From positions 1 to 39,646 of the forward strand of contig CANRGN010000016.1 of the NCBI GenBank assembly GCA_947630235.1: 39,646 nt of DNA. Direction: 5' to 3'. Numbering within the stretch: the stretch's first letter is position 1; each line of letters opens with the position of its first letter. The position numbers and the translations under genes are program-made. Positions 18,923 to 27,138 of this stretch are shown in pieces. Under the pieces are notes generated by a model. That model saw nothing but the letters and a program-made list of their open reading frames with translations. It was not told the origin of the DNA and made no database searches. This stretch comes from an uncultured Clostridia bacterium (GTDB lineage: Bacteria; Bacillota; Clostridia; TANB77; CAG-508).

Positions 18923-20050
18923 CTATTCGTTATTGTTTGCATCATCTTCTATATTTTCTTCTTCATTATTTTCATTCATTTGTTTTTCTACCATTTCTCT
19001 AATTTGAGATTCAGATTTTATATCTATTTTCCAATTAGTAAGCTTAGCGGCTAAACGAGCATTTTGCCCAGATTTTCCTATTGCAAGAGATAATTGATCA
19101 TCTTGAACAATTACTTCTGCAAATTTTTCATCTTCTTTTATATCAACAGCTAAAACTTGAGCAGGAAGCAATGCTGCAGCAATATATATTGATGGATCTT
19201 CATTCCATTCAATTACATCAATTTTTTCTCCATTTAGCTCATTTATTATATTTTGAATTCTTACACCTTTTTGACCAACACAAGAACCAACAGGATCTAT
19301 GTTTTCGTTTTTTGAATATACAGCTACTTTACTTCTATATCCAGGGTCTCTAGAAACGCTTTTTATTTCAATTAAACCTTCATATATTTCTGGGATTTCA
19401 AATTCAAATAATTTTCTAACAAAATCAGGATGGCTTCTAGATACTATTGCATGAGGAATACCTTTTACTCCTCTTTCAACATCTAAAACATATCCTCTAA
19501 TTTTATCATTTACTTTATATTTTTCTGTAGGAATTTGTTCTTTTTGAGGCATAACACCTTCTAATTTTCCTAAATCCATAATAACAACATTACCATCAGC
19601 TTTTTGAACTAATCCAGAAACTATTTCACCTTTTTTATCATTGTATTCTGTAAAAGTAATATTTCTTTCTGCTTCTCTAATTTTTTGTACTACAACTTGT
19701 TTTGCTGTTTGAGCTGCTATCCTACCAAAATCTTTAGGAACAATTTCTAAATTAACAATATCCCCAACATTACATAATGGACTTATCTTTCTTGCTGGCA
19801 TAAGCTCAAGCTCTAAAAGTGGATCTTCTAATTTATTATCTTCAACAACAGTTCTAACAGAGTATATATGTACAGCCCCTGTTTCTTTATCTATTGTTAC
19901 TTTAACATTATCAACAGAATCAAAGTTTCTTTTATAAGCTGTAACTAATGCAGATTCTAAAGATTCTATTAAATAATCTTTATTTATTCCTCTTTCTTTT
20001 TCAAGCTCCTCCATTGCTTCTATAAATTCTCTCATTTCAACTGGCTTCAT
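18923..20050 (-). CDS. nusA: Transcription elongation/termination factor NusA
   Basis: Binds RNA polymerase and nascent RNA, acting in pausing, termination and antitermination. Order of domains in 375 aa: N-terminal RNAP-binding domain (1-125), S1 (about 130-200, GEIVSGLVQKADGNVVIMDLG), KH1 (PVGSCVGQKGVRIQNIINEL) and KH2 (LAIGKSGQNARLAAKLTNWKID), then a short acidic tail. There are no C-terminal acidic repeats, as is usual for Firmicutes. It follows rimP by 18 bases. Confidence 0.97.
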   Translation of the reverse strand: MKPVEMREFIEAMEELEKERGINKDYLIESLESALVTAYKRNFDSVDNVKVTIDKETGAVHIYSVRTVVEDNKLEDPLLELELMPARKISPLCNVGDIVNLEIVPKDFGRIAAQTAKQVVVQKIREAERNITFTEYNDKKGEIVSGLVQKADGNVVIMDLGKLEGVMPQKEQIPTEKYKVNDKIRGYVLDVERGVKGIPHAIVSRSHPDFVRKLFEFEIPEIYEGLIEIKSVSRDPGYRSKVAVYSKNENIDPVGSCVGQKGVRIQNIINELNGEKIDVIEWNEDPSIYIAAALLPAQVLAVDIKEDEKFAEVIVQDDQLSLAIGKSGQNARLAAKLTNWKIDIKSESQIREMVEKQMNENNEEENIEDDANNNE

Positions 20051-20068
20051 TTTTCTAAAATCCTCCTT

Positions 20069-20527
20069 TTACCATTCATAAACAGTTTTTGCAACTGATA
20101 TATTTTGTTTTTCAATAATTATTTGTTCATTTTCATCTTCTAATATAATGTTATTATCATTATATTCTTTAAGTATACCTTGTATTTCTTTTTGTTTATT
20201 TATAGCTTTAAATAATTTTACTAAAATCATATTTCCTATTTGAGATTTAAAATGTTTCTCTTTTCTTAAAACTCTTTCTAACCCAGGTGATGAAACTTCT
20301 AAAAAATATTGTTCTTTTATTAAATCTGCTTCATCTAAAATATCATTTATACTATTATTTACTTTTTCACAATCATCTAAATCAATTCCTGTTTTTTTAT
20401 CTATAACTATTCTTAAATAATAATCTTTACCTTCTTTAACATAATATACATCATATAAATCATATCCTAGATTATTTATAATTTCTTCTAAAAGATTTGT
20501 TACTTTGCTCTCTATATTAGAACTCAA
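20069..20527 (-). CDS. rimP: Ribosome maturation factor RimP
   Basis: 30S assembly factor. About 152 aa, with YDVYYVKEGKDYYLRIVIDK, the GIDLDDCEKVNNSI motif, and YFLEVSSPGLERVLRKEKHF, which is the RimP hallmark. I place the start at the TTG 20525-20527 because GGGGGTG lies 6-12 bases upstream; an earlier TTG (20551) would add eight residues and would put the start inside the leader hairpin. First gene of the eight-gene rimP-truB operon. Confidence 0.93.
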   Translation of the reverse strand: MSSNIESKVTNLLEEIINNLGYDLYDVYYVKEGKDYYLRIVIDKKTGIDLDDCEKVNNSINDILDEADLIKEQYFLEVSSPGLERVLRKEKHFKSQIGNMILVKLFKAINKQKEIQGILKEYNDNNIILEDENEQIIIEKQNISVAKTVYEW

Positions 20528-20550
20528 ATTTTCACCCCCAAAAATGACCA

Positions 20551-20575
20551 AAGAGTGAGATTTGTTCTCACTCTT
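20551..20575 (-). promoter_or_regulatory. Leader hairpin before rimP
   Basis: AAGAGTGAG (20551-20559) pairs perfectly with CTCACTCTT (20567-20575). It lies in the short leader between the promoter and the rimP ribosome site. It could be the obg terminator or an attenuator of the operon; the U-tract after it is interrupted (UGGUCAUUUUU). Confidence 0.55.
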
Positions 20576-20599
20576 CTGTATTTATTTTTTGCTATAAGT

Positions 20600-20628
20600 A
20601 TTATATAGTATTTTTTACCATATTGCAA
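20600..20628 (-). promoter_or_regulatory. Promoter of the rimP-nusA-infB-truB operon
   Basis: Minus strand TTGCAA (20623-20628), 17-bp spacer, TATAAT (20600-20605). A near-consensus sigma-A promoter with a predicted leader of about 65 bases. Confidence 0.8.
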
Positions 20629-20699
20629 GCTTTTTTAAAAATTTTATTTTACAAATTTGCAACAAAAAAATATAGGATAACCTGTGCTTTTTAGTTTAT

Positions 20700-21974
<1,275 letters not shown>

Positions 21975-22090
21975 TTAACTTTACTCCTTTTAATTTTAAT
22001 TTCAAAATAATCTAATTTCATAGCTCTTTTTATTTTTTCATATGAATCTGATAAATATGTAGCTTTTATTAGAGATTTTTATTTTTTCTA

Positions 22091-24268
22091 CTAAATTAAA
22101 ATTTTAGATGTTTTTATATAATCTATTATTGTAAAAATTTCGTTAGCAGTAGTATCTTGATATTCTATTTCTGGAGTAGTATCTTCATTTTCATCATATC
22201 TATATTTTTTTAAGAATCTATATGTATCAAGTTCTGCTAATTCTTCTCTAGTAATTTTTTCATCTATTGGAAGATTTCTACCTTCTCTTTCTTTTATTAT
22301 ATCTTCAACTTTACCTTCTAAAATTATAAAATTTTGTTTTAATTCTTGTTCTATTATACTTAACCTTTTTACATCATCTTCAACTAATTCATCATCATCA
22401 TTTTCTCTAATAAACATTTCTGTTTCAGCAATTAATTCATGTATACTATAATTATAATCTAACCTTAAATTTCTAGACAAAGTTTTTTTAATTGCTTTTT
22501 GGCGAACCATAATTTGTTCTATCATTATTTCATCTTGTTTATTTTTTCCTGAAAAGATTCCAAGTATCTTTTGCAAAGGATTTTTATCTTTTATTATTTC
22601 TAAATCATCTTTTAGCTTTTTCAGTTCTGCTTCACCTTTTATTTCTAATAATAAATCTGCTATATTTCTTTTTAATTCATTTTCTTCAATAATTGCCATT
22701 TCTTCAAATCTATTTATTTTTGCTCTTCCAACAGAACTTTTTGGATTATTTAAATAATTTAAAAGTGTACTTACTTGAAGATTAACTTCTATAATTCTAT
22801 TTAACGCTTCAATAGCTATATTTTTTTCAAAATTATATATATGTTCTGCTCTATCGTATATTTTTGAATTTAATTCTTTTAAAGCTTCTGCTTGCTTTTT
22901 CATTTCAAAACAATTATTTAAAGCACTATATCTTCCACCAATTGATCCTGCTATTTTAGCAAAGCTTTGTTGTTTATATATTAAATAACCGATATATTCT
23001 ATAATTTTATTTATAACTTTTTCGTTTTCAACACATCCATCAGTAACTTCTTGCATCTTATTAAAAAGTTCTTCATCAATTTCATCTGATTTTGAAGAAT
23101 AATTACTTAATTTTTTTTCAATATCTTTTAATACATTACTAGTATCAAAATTATTTTCTTCTTTATGATTAGAATTATATCTAGATTCCTCTTTTTCACT
23201 AGCAAATCCGGAATTATCTTCTAATTTAGCTTCTTCTACTATATTTTTAATCTCATTATTCGATTCATCAATTATTTTCGATAATTTTATATCTTGATAT
23301 TTAACATCTATATCATAACATTCTGCCATAACATAAATTGTTACACTTTTTTTCCATTCAGTAATATATTCTGTGCACTCTTTTATTTTTTCATAAATGT
23401 TTTTTACTTCTTCTTTTAAATCATCAACTTCTCTTTTTAATCTTTCTAAGTTTTCTTCATCTAATTTTATTTCATATTCAGAATAATTTTCTAATTCTCT
23501 TTTTTTATCAAGTTCTTGTTCTGTTTTTGCAGATAGCTGTTCTATTTTTCTAATATTTTCATAAAGATTTTGACTTTCTTTTTCAAGTCTTATTGCTTCA
23601 TTTAATTTTATATTTATATAATCAGAATTACTTAAAATATTTATATATAAGTTTTGTTTTTCTTCTTTTGGCATTCCTTGAAGTTCTTGTTTTTCTAAAA
23701 CTACATCATATTTTTTAATAAATTTACTTTCTTTTTTGATATCACCATTTTCGGTGATTGATTTTATTTTGGTAAAAGGTGAAATTAAAATATCTTTTGT
23801 ATTTTCCATATCTAAATCTAGTTCTTCCAATTCACTAAAATCAATATATGGAATATCTGAATTTCCTATTATATACATAATAGCAGGTTCATTCCATTTA
23901 ATAGCATATTTATTTTTTGCAATTTCATTATCAACAGTTGCATCTAAACATTTATCTATAAAAGTTTCAGACATAAATCTTTCAACTTCATTTACATTAG
24001 TTCCTCTAGTAAAAGCCCAATTATCACTTTGGTTTCTTTCAATTTTTACTTTTTGTAATAATTCATATATTATTTTAACAATATTTAAATCTCTAATTAA
24101 AGTTTGACGATTATAATTAATTTTTATACTTTCTCCTTCAACATCTTCTCTAATTAACTTTATATCAGAATTACTATCACTAACTAATAATTGATTTATT
24201 ACTTTATATTCACCATTTTTATATAATTCAATAGCTTCTTTTTCTTCATTAGTTAATTTGAATTTCAT
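22091..24268 (-). CDS. Coiled-coil protein with degenerate ADP-ribosyltransferase-like N-terminus
   Basis: A 725-aa protein starting MKFKLTNEE (RBS AAAGGGTGG; a GTG four codons upstream is less likely). Residues 12-175 follow the order of the ADP-ribosyltransferase exotoxin family: YKNGEYKVINQLL near the start, a TRG (87-89) at the place of the NAD-binding Arg, and an ILISPFTKIKSI segment (about 160-171) at the place of EEEIL-PFT. The STS and ExE residues are not conserved (CLDATVDNEIA; NTKD), so catalysis is doubtful. Residues about 230-320 and 520-690 are predicted coiled coil. No signal peptide. The fold assignment is my inference from pattern only; a cytosolic structural role is equally possible. 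Has its own promoter. Confidence 0.6.
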   Translation of the reverse strand: MKFKLTNEEKEAIELYKNGEYKVINQLLVSDSNSDIKLIREDVEGESIKINYNRQTLIRDLNIVKIIYELLQKVKIERNQSDNWAFTRGTNVNEVERFMSETFIDKCLDATVDNEIAKNKYAIKWNEPAIMYIIGNSDIPYIDFSELEELDLDMENTKDILISPFTKIKSITENGDIKKESKFIKKYDVVLEKQELQGMPKEEKQNLYINILSNSDYINIKLNEAIRLEKESQNLYENIRKIEQLSAKTEQELDKKRELENYSEYEIKLDEENLERLKREVDDLKEEVKNIYEKIKECTEYITEWKKSVTIYVMAECYDIDVKYQDIKLSKIIDESNNEIKNIVEEAKLEDNSGFASEKEESRYNSNHKEENNFDTSNVLKDIEKKLSNYSSKSDEIDEELFNKMQEVTDGCVENEKVINKIIEYIGYLIYKQQSFAKIAGSIGGRYSALNNCFEMKKQAEALKELNSKIYDRAEHIYNFEKNIAIEALNRIIEVNLQVSTLLNYLNNPKSSVGRAKINRFEEMAIIEENELKRNIADLLLEIKGEAELKKLKDDLEIIKDKNPLQKILGIFSGKNKQDEIMIEQIMVRQKAIKKTLSRNLRLDYNYSIHELIAETEMFIRENDDDELVEDDVKRLSIIEQELKQNFIILEGKVEDIIKEREGRNLPIDEKITREELAELDTYRFLKKYRYDENEDTTPEIEYQDTTANEIFTIIDYIKTSKILI

Positions 24269-24301
24269 TTTTAATACCACCCTTTTATTTTTTCATGTTA
24301 T

Positions 24302-24330
24302 ATTTTATCATTTATGTAATTTTTTAGCAA
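24302..24330 (-). promoter_or_regulatory. Promoter of the coiled-coil gene
   Basis: Minus strand TTGCTA (24325-24330), 17-bp spacer, TAAAAT (24302-24307), about 35 bases before the ATG. Confidence 0.6.
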
Positions 24331-24387
24331 TATTTTTGAAATAATTTTATAATAAATGTTAAAAAATTTTAACCTCATAAGAATTAT

Positions 24388-24450
24388 AGTGGATATTTTC
24401 TTATGTAAAATTGGTGAAATATATTTGTAAAGAACTTTCCTACTAAATAA
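24388..24450 (-). repeat. Dispersed intergenic repeat, copy 3 (short)
   Basis: Shares GTGGA-ATTTTCTTATGT and CTTTCCTACTAAATAAA with copy 2, with the middle (about 75 bp) missing. It again lies just after a terminator and before a promoter. Confidence 0.6.
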
Positions 24451-24473
24451 AAAAAAGGCGATTGATAATCGCC
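24448..24473 (-). terminator. Terminator of the prepilin-like gene
   Basis: GGCGATT (24457-24463) pairs with AATCGCC (24467-24473), followed on the minus strand by eight U. It lies 20 bases after the ancestral stop of the decayed gene. Confidence 0.85.
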
Positions 24474-24492
24474 ATTTGTATTTATATCTTTT

Positions 24493-24704
24493 TTAATTAA
24501 CCTCAATATAAGTTCCATTACTATATTCATAATAACCAGCTCCAAAACCTATTCCTTGATTGCTTAAATTTACATTCGTCAATGGATTTCTTTCAATTTT
24601 AATATTGAATTTATATTTATTATATTCAAACTAGTATCAGGATTTGTATAAATATTGTGTATTATTATCATCTATTTCAAAAGTTTCATCACTTTTTGGC
24701 GAAA
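24493..24704 (-). pseudogene. Out-of-frame tail of the prepilin-like gene
   Basis: The upstream gene stops in ACATTACATTAA, a 5-bp tandem duplication of ACATT. Removing one copy continues the frame as TLISPKSDETFEIDDNNTQY, then two nearby stops (TGA, TAG) interrupt it, and the last part reads FNIKIERNPLTNVNLSNQG and IGFGAGYYEYSNGTYIEVN before a TAA at 24493. That ending matches the end of the Gly-rich protein (GQGIGSGAGYYEGTNGIY), so this was coding sequence. No CGG codon is involved: this is ordinary decay, a useful contrast to the other frameshifts. Confidence 0.7.
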
Positions 24705-25154
24705 TTAATGTAATGTATCTCCATCTTGTAATTTTTCTAAATCGCCTAAGTTTGAAAATGATTGTATTTTCCATAATCCATCTTCACTAGTTAAATATGC
24801 AGATTCTCCCTTAAAATCATGTATTATATATGACTCTAAGCCATTTTGATCTGTGATTTTTGCTATATTTTTTTTATTGCTTTCATAATATTCTGAAATA
24901 TCTAATTCCTTAATCAAAAAAGATGCTAAATTTCCATCTCCAATATAATCTCCAGAATTATATTTTACTAAAGCTTGCTCTAAAACTTCCTTTTTACTTT
25001 CTTGCTCTTCTGTAATTTTTGCTTGCTTTGCTCTATTTACAGAACTATTATTTCCTATAACATTTGATACTGCAACTCCTGCTAATATTATCAATAATAC
25101 TATTGTTACTACCAAACTTACTAATGTTATTCCTTTAGAATAAAATATCTTCAT
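24705..25154 (-). CDS. Prepilin-leader (pseudopilin-like) protein, truncated
   Basis: The intact reading frame gives about 149 aa from ATG 25154 (GAGG seven bases upstream; a longer start has no ribosome site). Residues 6-30, SKGITLVSLVVTIVLLIILA, are a type IV prepilin-like leader with Gly before the hydrophobic helix and without Glu5. The head domain is short and has no recognised motif (LTSEDGLWKIQSFSNLGDLE resembles bacterial pseudopilin endings). The frame ends in a 5-bp duplication, and the old C-terminus is still visible downstream. It follows tRNA-Gln after a strong hairpin. Confidence 0.75.
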   Translation of the reverse strand: MKIFYSKGITLVSLVVTIVLLIILAGVAVSNVIGNNSSVNRAKQAKITEEQESKKEVLEQALVKYNSGDYIGDGNLASFLIKELDISEYYESNKKNIAKITDQNGLESYIIHDFKGESAYLTSEDGLWKIQSFSNLGDLEKLQDGDTLH

Positions 25155-25246
25155 AAAATAACCTCTTTTCTTTTGTATATATATCATTCGCTCACCGCGC
25201 CACTTTGCTTTCGCCGTTATTTCTACTTACTAATCATTCTAACTAG

Positions 25247-25293
25247 AAATTTAATAAAACAATGGTCTAGTCGACCATTATTTTATTAAATTT
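25247..25293 (-). terminator. Strong hairpin directly after tRNA-Gln
   Basis: A 21-bp stem (25247-25267 with 25273-25293, one G-U pair on the minus strand) with a 5-base loop begins immediately after the tRNA CCA. It probably ends tRNA transcription and marks the 3' end. Confidence 0.75.
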
Positions 25294-25368
25294 TGGTTCG
25301 GGTGGTTAGATTCGAACTAACGAGTGACGGAGTCAGGGTCCGTTGCCTTACCACTTGGCGACACCCGA
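25294..25368 (-). tRNA. tRNA-Gln (anticodon CUG), with C33
   Basis: 75 bases with encoded CCA. Acceptor TCGGGTG/CACCCGA plus discriminator A; D-arm GCC-GGC; anticodon stem ACGGA/TCCGT; T-arm GTTAG-TTCGAAT-CTAAC. The anticodon loop is CCCTGAC, which puts CUG at 34-36 but C instead of U at position 33. It is otherwise a close match to Firmicute tRNA-Gln. Own promoter upstream and hairpin downstream. Confidence 0.95.
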
Positions 25369-25383
25369 ATATATTACATTAAA

Positions 25384-25412
25384 ATTATATTATATATATA
25401 TTTTTTTGTAAA
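25384..25412 (-). promoter_or_regulatory. Promoter of tRNA-Gln
   Basis: Minus strand TTTACA (25407-25412), 17-bp spacer, TATAAT (25384-25389), with the -10 ending 16 bases before the mature tRNA. Confidence 0.7.
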
Positions 25413-25424
25413 GATTTTTTTAAT

Positions 25425-25455
25425 AAAACTAGGTAAGTATCACTCACCTAGTTTT
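25425..25455 (-). terminator. Terminator of the Gly-rich gene (rpsO-pnp unit)
   Basis: AAAACTAGGT (25425-25434) pairs with ACCTAGTTTT (25446-25455), followed by a U/A-rich stretch, 11 bases after the stop. Confidence 0.8.
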
Positions 25456-25466
25456 ATTTTTTAATC

Positions 25467-27118
25467 TTATGAAGTTTTATTTCTATAAATTCCATTTGTA
25501 CCTTCATAATATCCAGCACCTGATCCAATTCCTTGACCATATTTAGTAGCTTTTACTTTTTTCTTTTTAGCAACTCTATTTAATAAAAATGTTTTTCCTT
25601 CTACTTTTTTATAAGAGTATTTTGGTAAACTTAAACCATTTTGACTATTTATCTCCACAGGCACATTAGATGAATTATCTGTTATTTTATTTCCATTAAA
25701 CGCATGAAGTCTTGAATAATCTTCTATATCAACATCTCCACCATTTCCACCAGTTCCACCAGTTGCACTTGAAGTTGATAAATCTTGTCCTATAGAATAA
25801 AAACCACCTAAACATAATTCAGCTCTATTTTTATTTTTTGAATCTTTTCCATCAGGACCAGAGAAATATCCTCCTCCAGAATAATAATATTCATATCTTT
25901 CTATATCATCTATATGACTACCTGCTAATCCATCTTTTCCACCACTCATTGTTTCTTTACCATTAGTAGCTATACTAGCTCCACCAGAATATCCTCCTGC
26001 ACCGATTAATTTTGTAGCACCTCCGGCCTCCAGCTCCGGCCTCCACCTATACCAGCTGCTGGATATCCGCCTCCTGCACCAGCACCTTCTGTGGTAGAAT
26101 CTCCGCCACTTGCACCAGCTCCGCCATATACATATAATTCAACACTTTCTGTTAATTTTACATCTCCACAATTTTCTCCATTACCACCTTGATTAGATTT
26201 TTTTTCATCAGCTTTTCCTCCAGAGCCACCATTACCTCCAATTCCAGCACCAGCGCCTCCTCCACCACTACCTAATGTAATATCTTGTTCTGTATATGTT
26301 CCACCTTTTCCTGCAGGGCCTCCATATACACGTAGAGTTTTATTTCCATATATGTTCAAAGTAGATGTTTCTGGCAAATTAATTCCAGCATATCCGCCAC
26401 TTTCTCTTACCTGATCATATTTTATTTCTTCTAAACCATTATATAATGAAGATATTGTAGTTTCTTCATATATATATAATTTTAAAGAACTATTATATCC
26501 AATCTTAATAGCAGGTTTATCTATATTTTTATTATTAATTTCAACTTTTTCTACTATTGCAATTGTTACATTTTGATTATTTTCTATATTATAATCATAA
26601 CAATCTGCTCTAACAGATCCTGAAATTATATATGTGTTTTTATCTTCTATTTTTATTTTTTCTTTACTTTGAGGATCTATTGATTTCTCATAATTTTTTA
26701 CAGCTAAATTTGCATATTCATCATTTTCTATATATACTAATCCTTTATTAGAATAGCTATCTTTGTTTTTTAGCAAAATAACATAATTGTTTTTATACTT
26801 AACAATTACTAAATTTTCAGAATACCAATAATTTTCAATATCTCCATTTTCTTTTGAAGTTTTTAAATAATCTTCAAATGGTATATTTCTTTTTTGTTGC
26901 ATAGCAATTTCAGCATTATAATTTACTAATATCAAATCCACTTGTTCTATAATTTGATTTGATTTTGTTTGCTTTCTTGCAGTTTGAGCTTTAGATAATA
27001 CTTTAATTCCATCTTTTAATAGTAATATTAATATATATACTACTACTACAATTATAACACCAATAATTATCATAGAAATTAGACTTATACCATCTTTATT
27101 TTTTAATTTACTCTTCAT
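25467..27118 (-). CDS. 549-aa Gly-rich prepilin-leader protein, requires +1 shifts at two CGG codons
   Basis: The first 360 codons (27118-26039) begin with a prepilin-type leader (KNKDGISLISMIIIGVIIVV), then a beta-rich part and a Gly-rich domain (GSGGGGAGAGIGGNGGSGG). Two CGG codons follow four codons apart (26036-26038, 26023-26025). Skipping one C at each gives GGA GCT GGA GGC GGA GGT GCT, an unbroken Gly-rich run, and opens 185 more codons ending in GQGIGSGAGYYEGTNGIY. Both zero-frame and once-shifted readings lack this pattern. RBS AAGGAG precedes the ATG at 27118, 20 bases after pnp, so it is probably co-transcribed with rpsO-pnp. Likely exported; role unknown. The last ORF's internal ATG (25949) lacks a ribosome site. 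Confidence 0.85.
26023..26025 (-). other. In-frame CGG codon with +1 frameshift (Gly-rich gene, second)
   Basis: Reached in frame only after the shift at 26036-26038. GGC CGG AGG becomes GGC GGA GGT GCT. An almost identical 13-base unit surrounds both sites. Confidence 0.85.
26036..26038 (-). other. In-frame CGG codon with +1 frameshift (Gly-rich gene, first)
   Basis: GGC CGG AGC becomes GGC GGA GCT GGA, keeping the Gly/Ala-rich pattern. The zero frame loses the pattern and stops 9 codons later. Confidence 0.85.
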
Positions 27119-27138
27119 TTGTAACTCTCCTTAATACT

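Noticed and set aside
21975..22090. Short protein-like reading before obg (KATYLSDSYEKIKRAMKLDY)
   Set aside because: No start codon or ribosome site, an in-frame stop just upstream, and it runs into obg in another frame.
24493..24720. The prepilin-like gene's broken tail as another CGG frameshift
   Set aside because: No CGG is present; the break is a 5-bp duplication followed by TGA and TAG, so ordinary decay.
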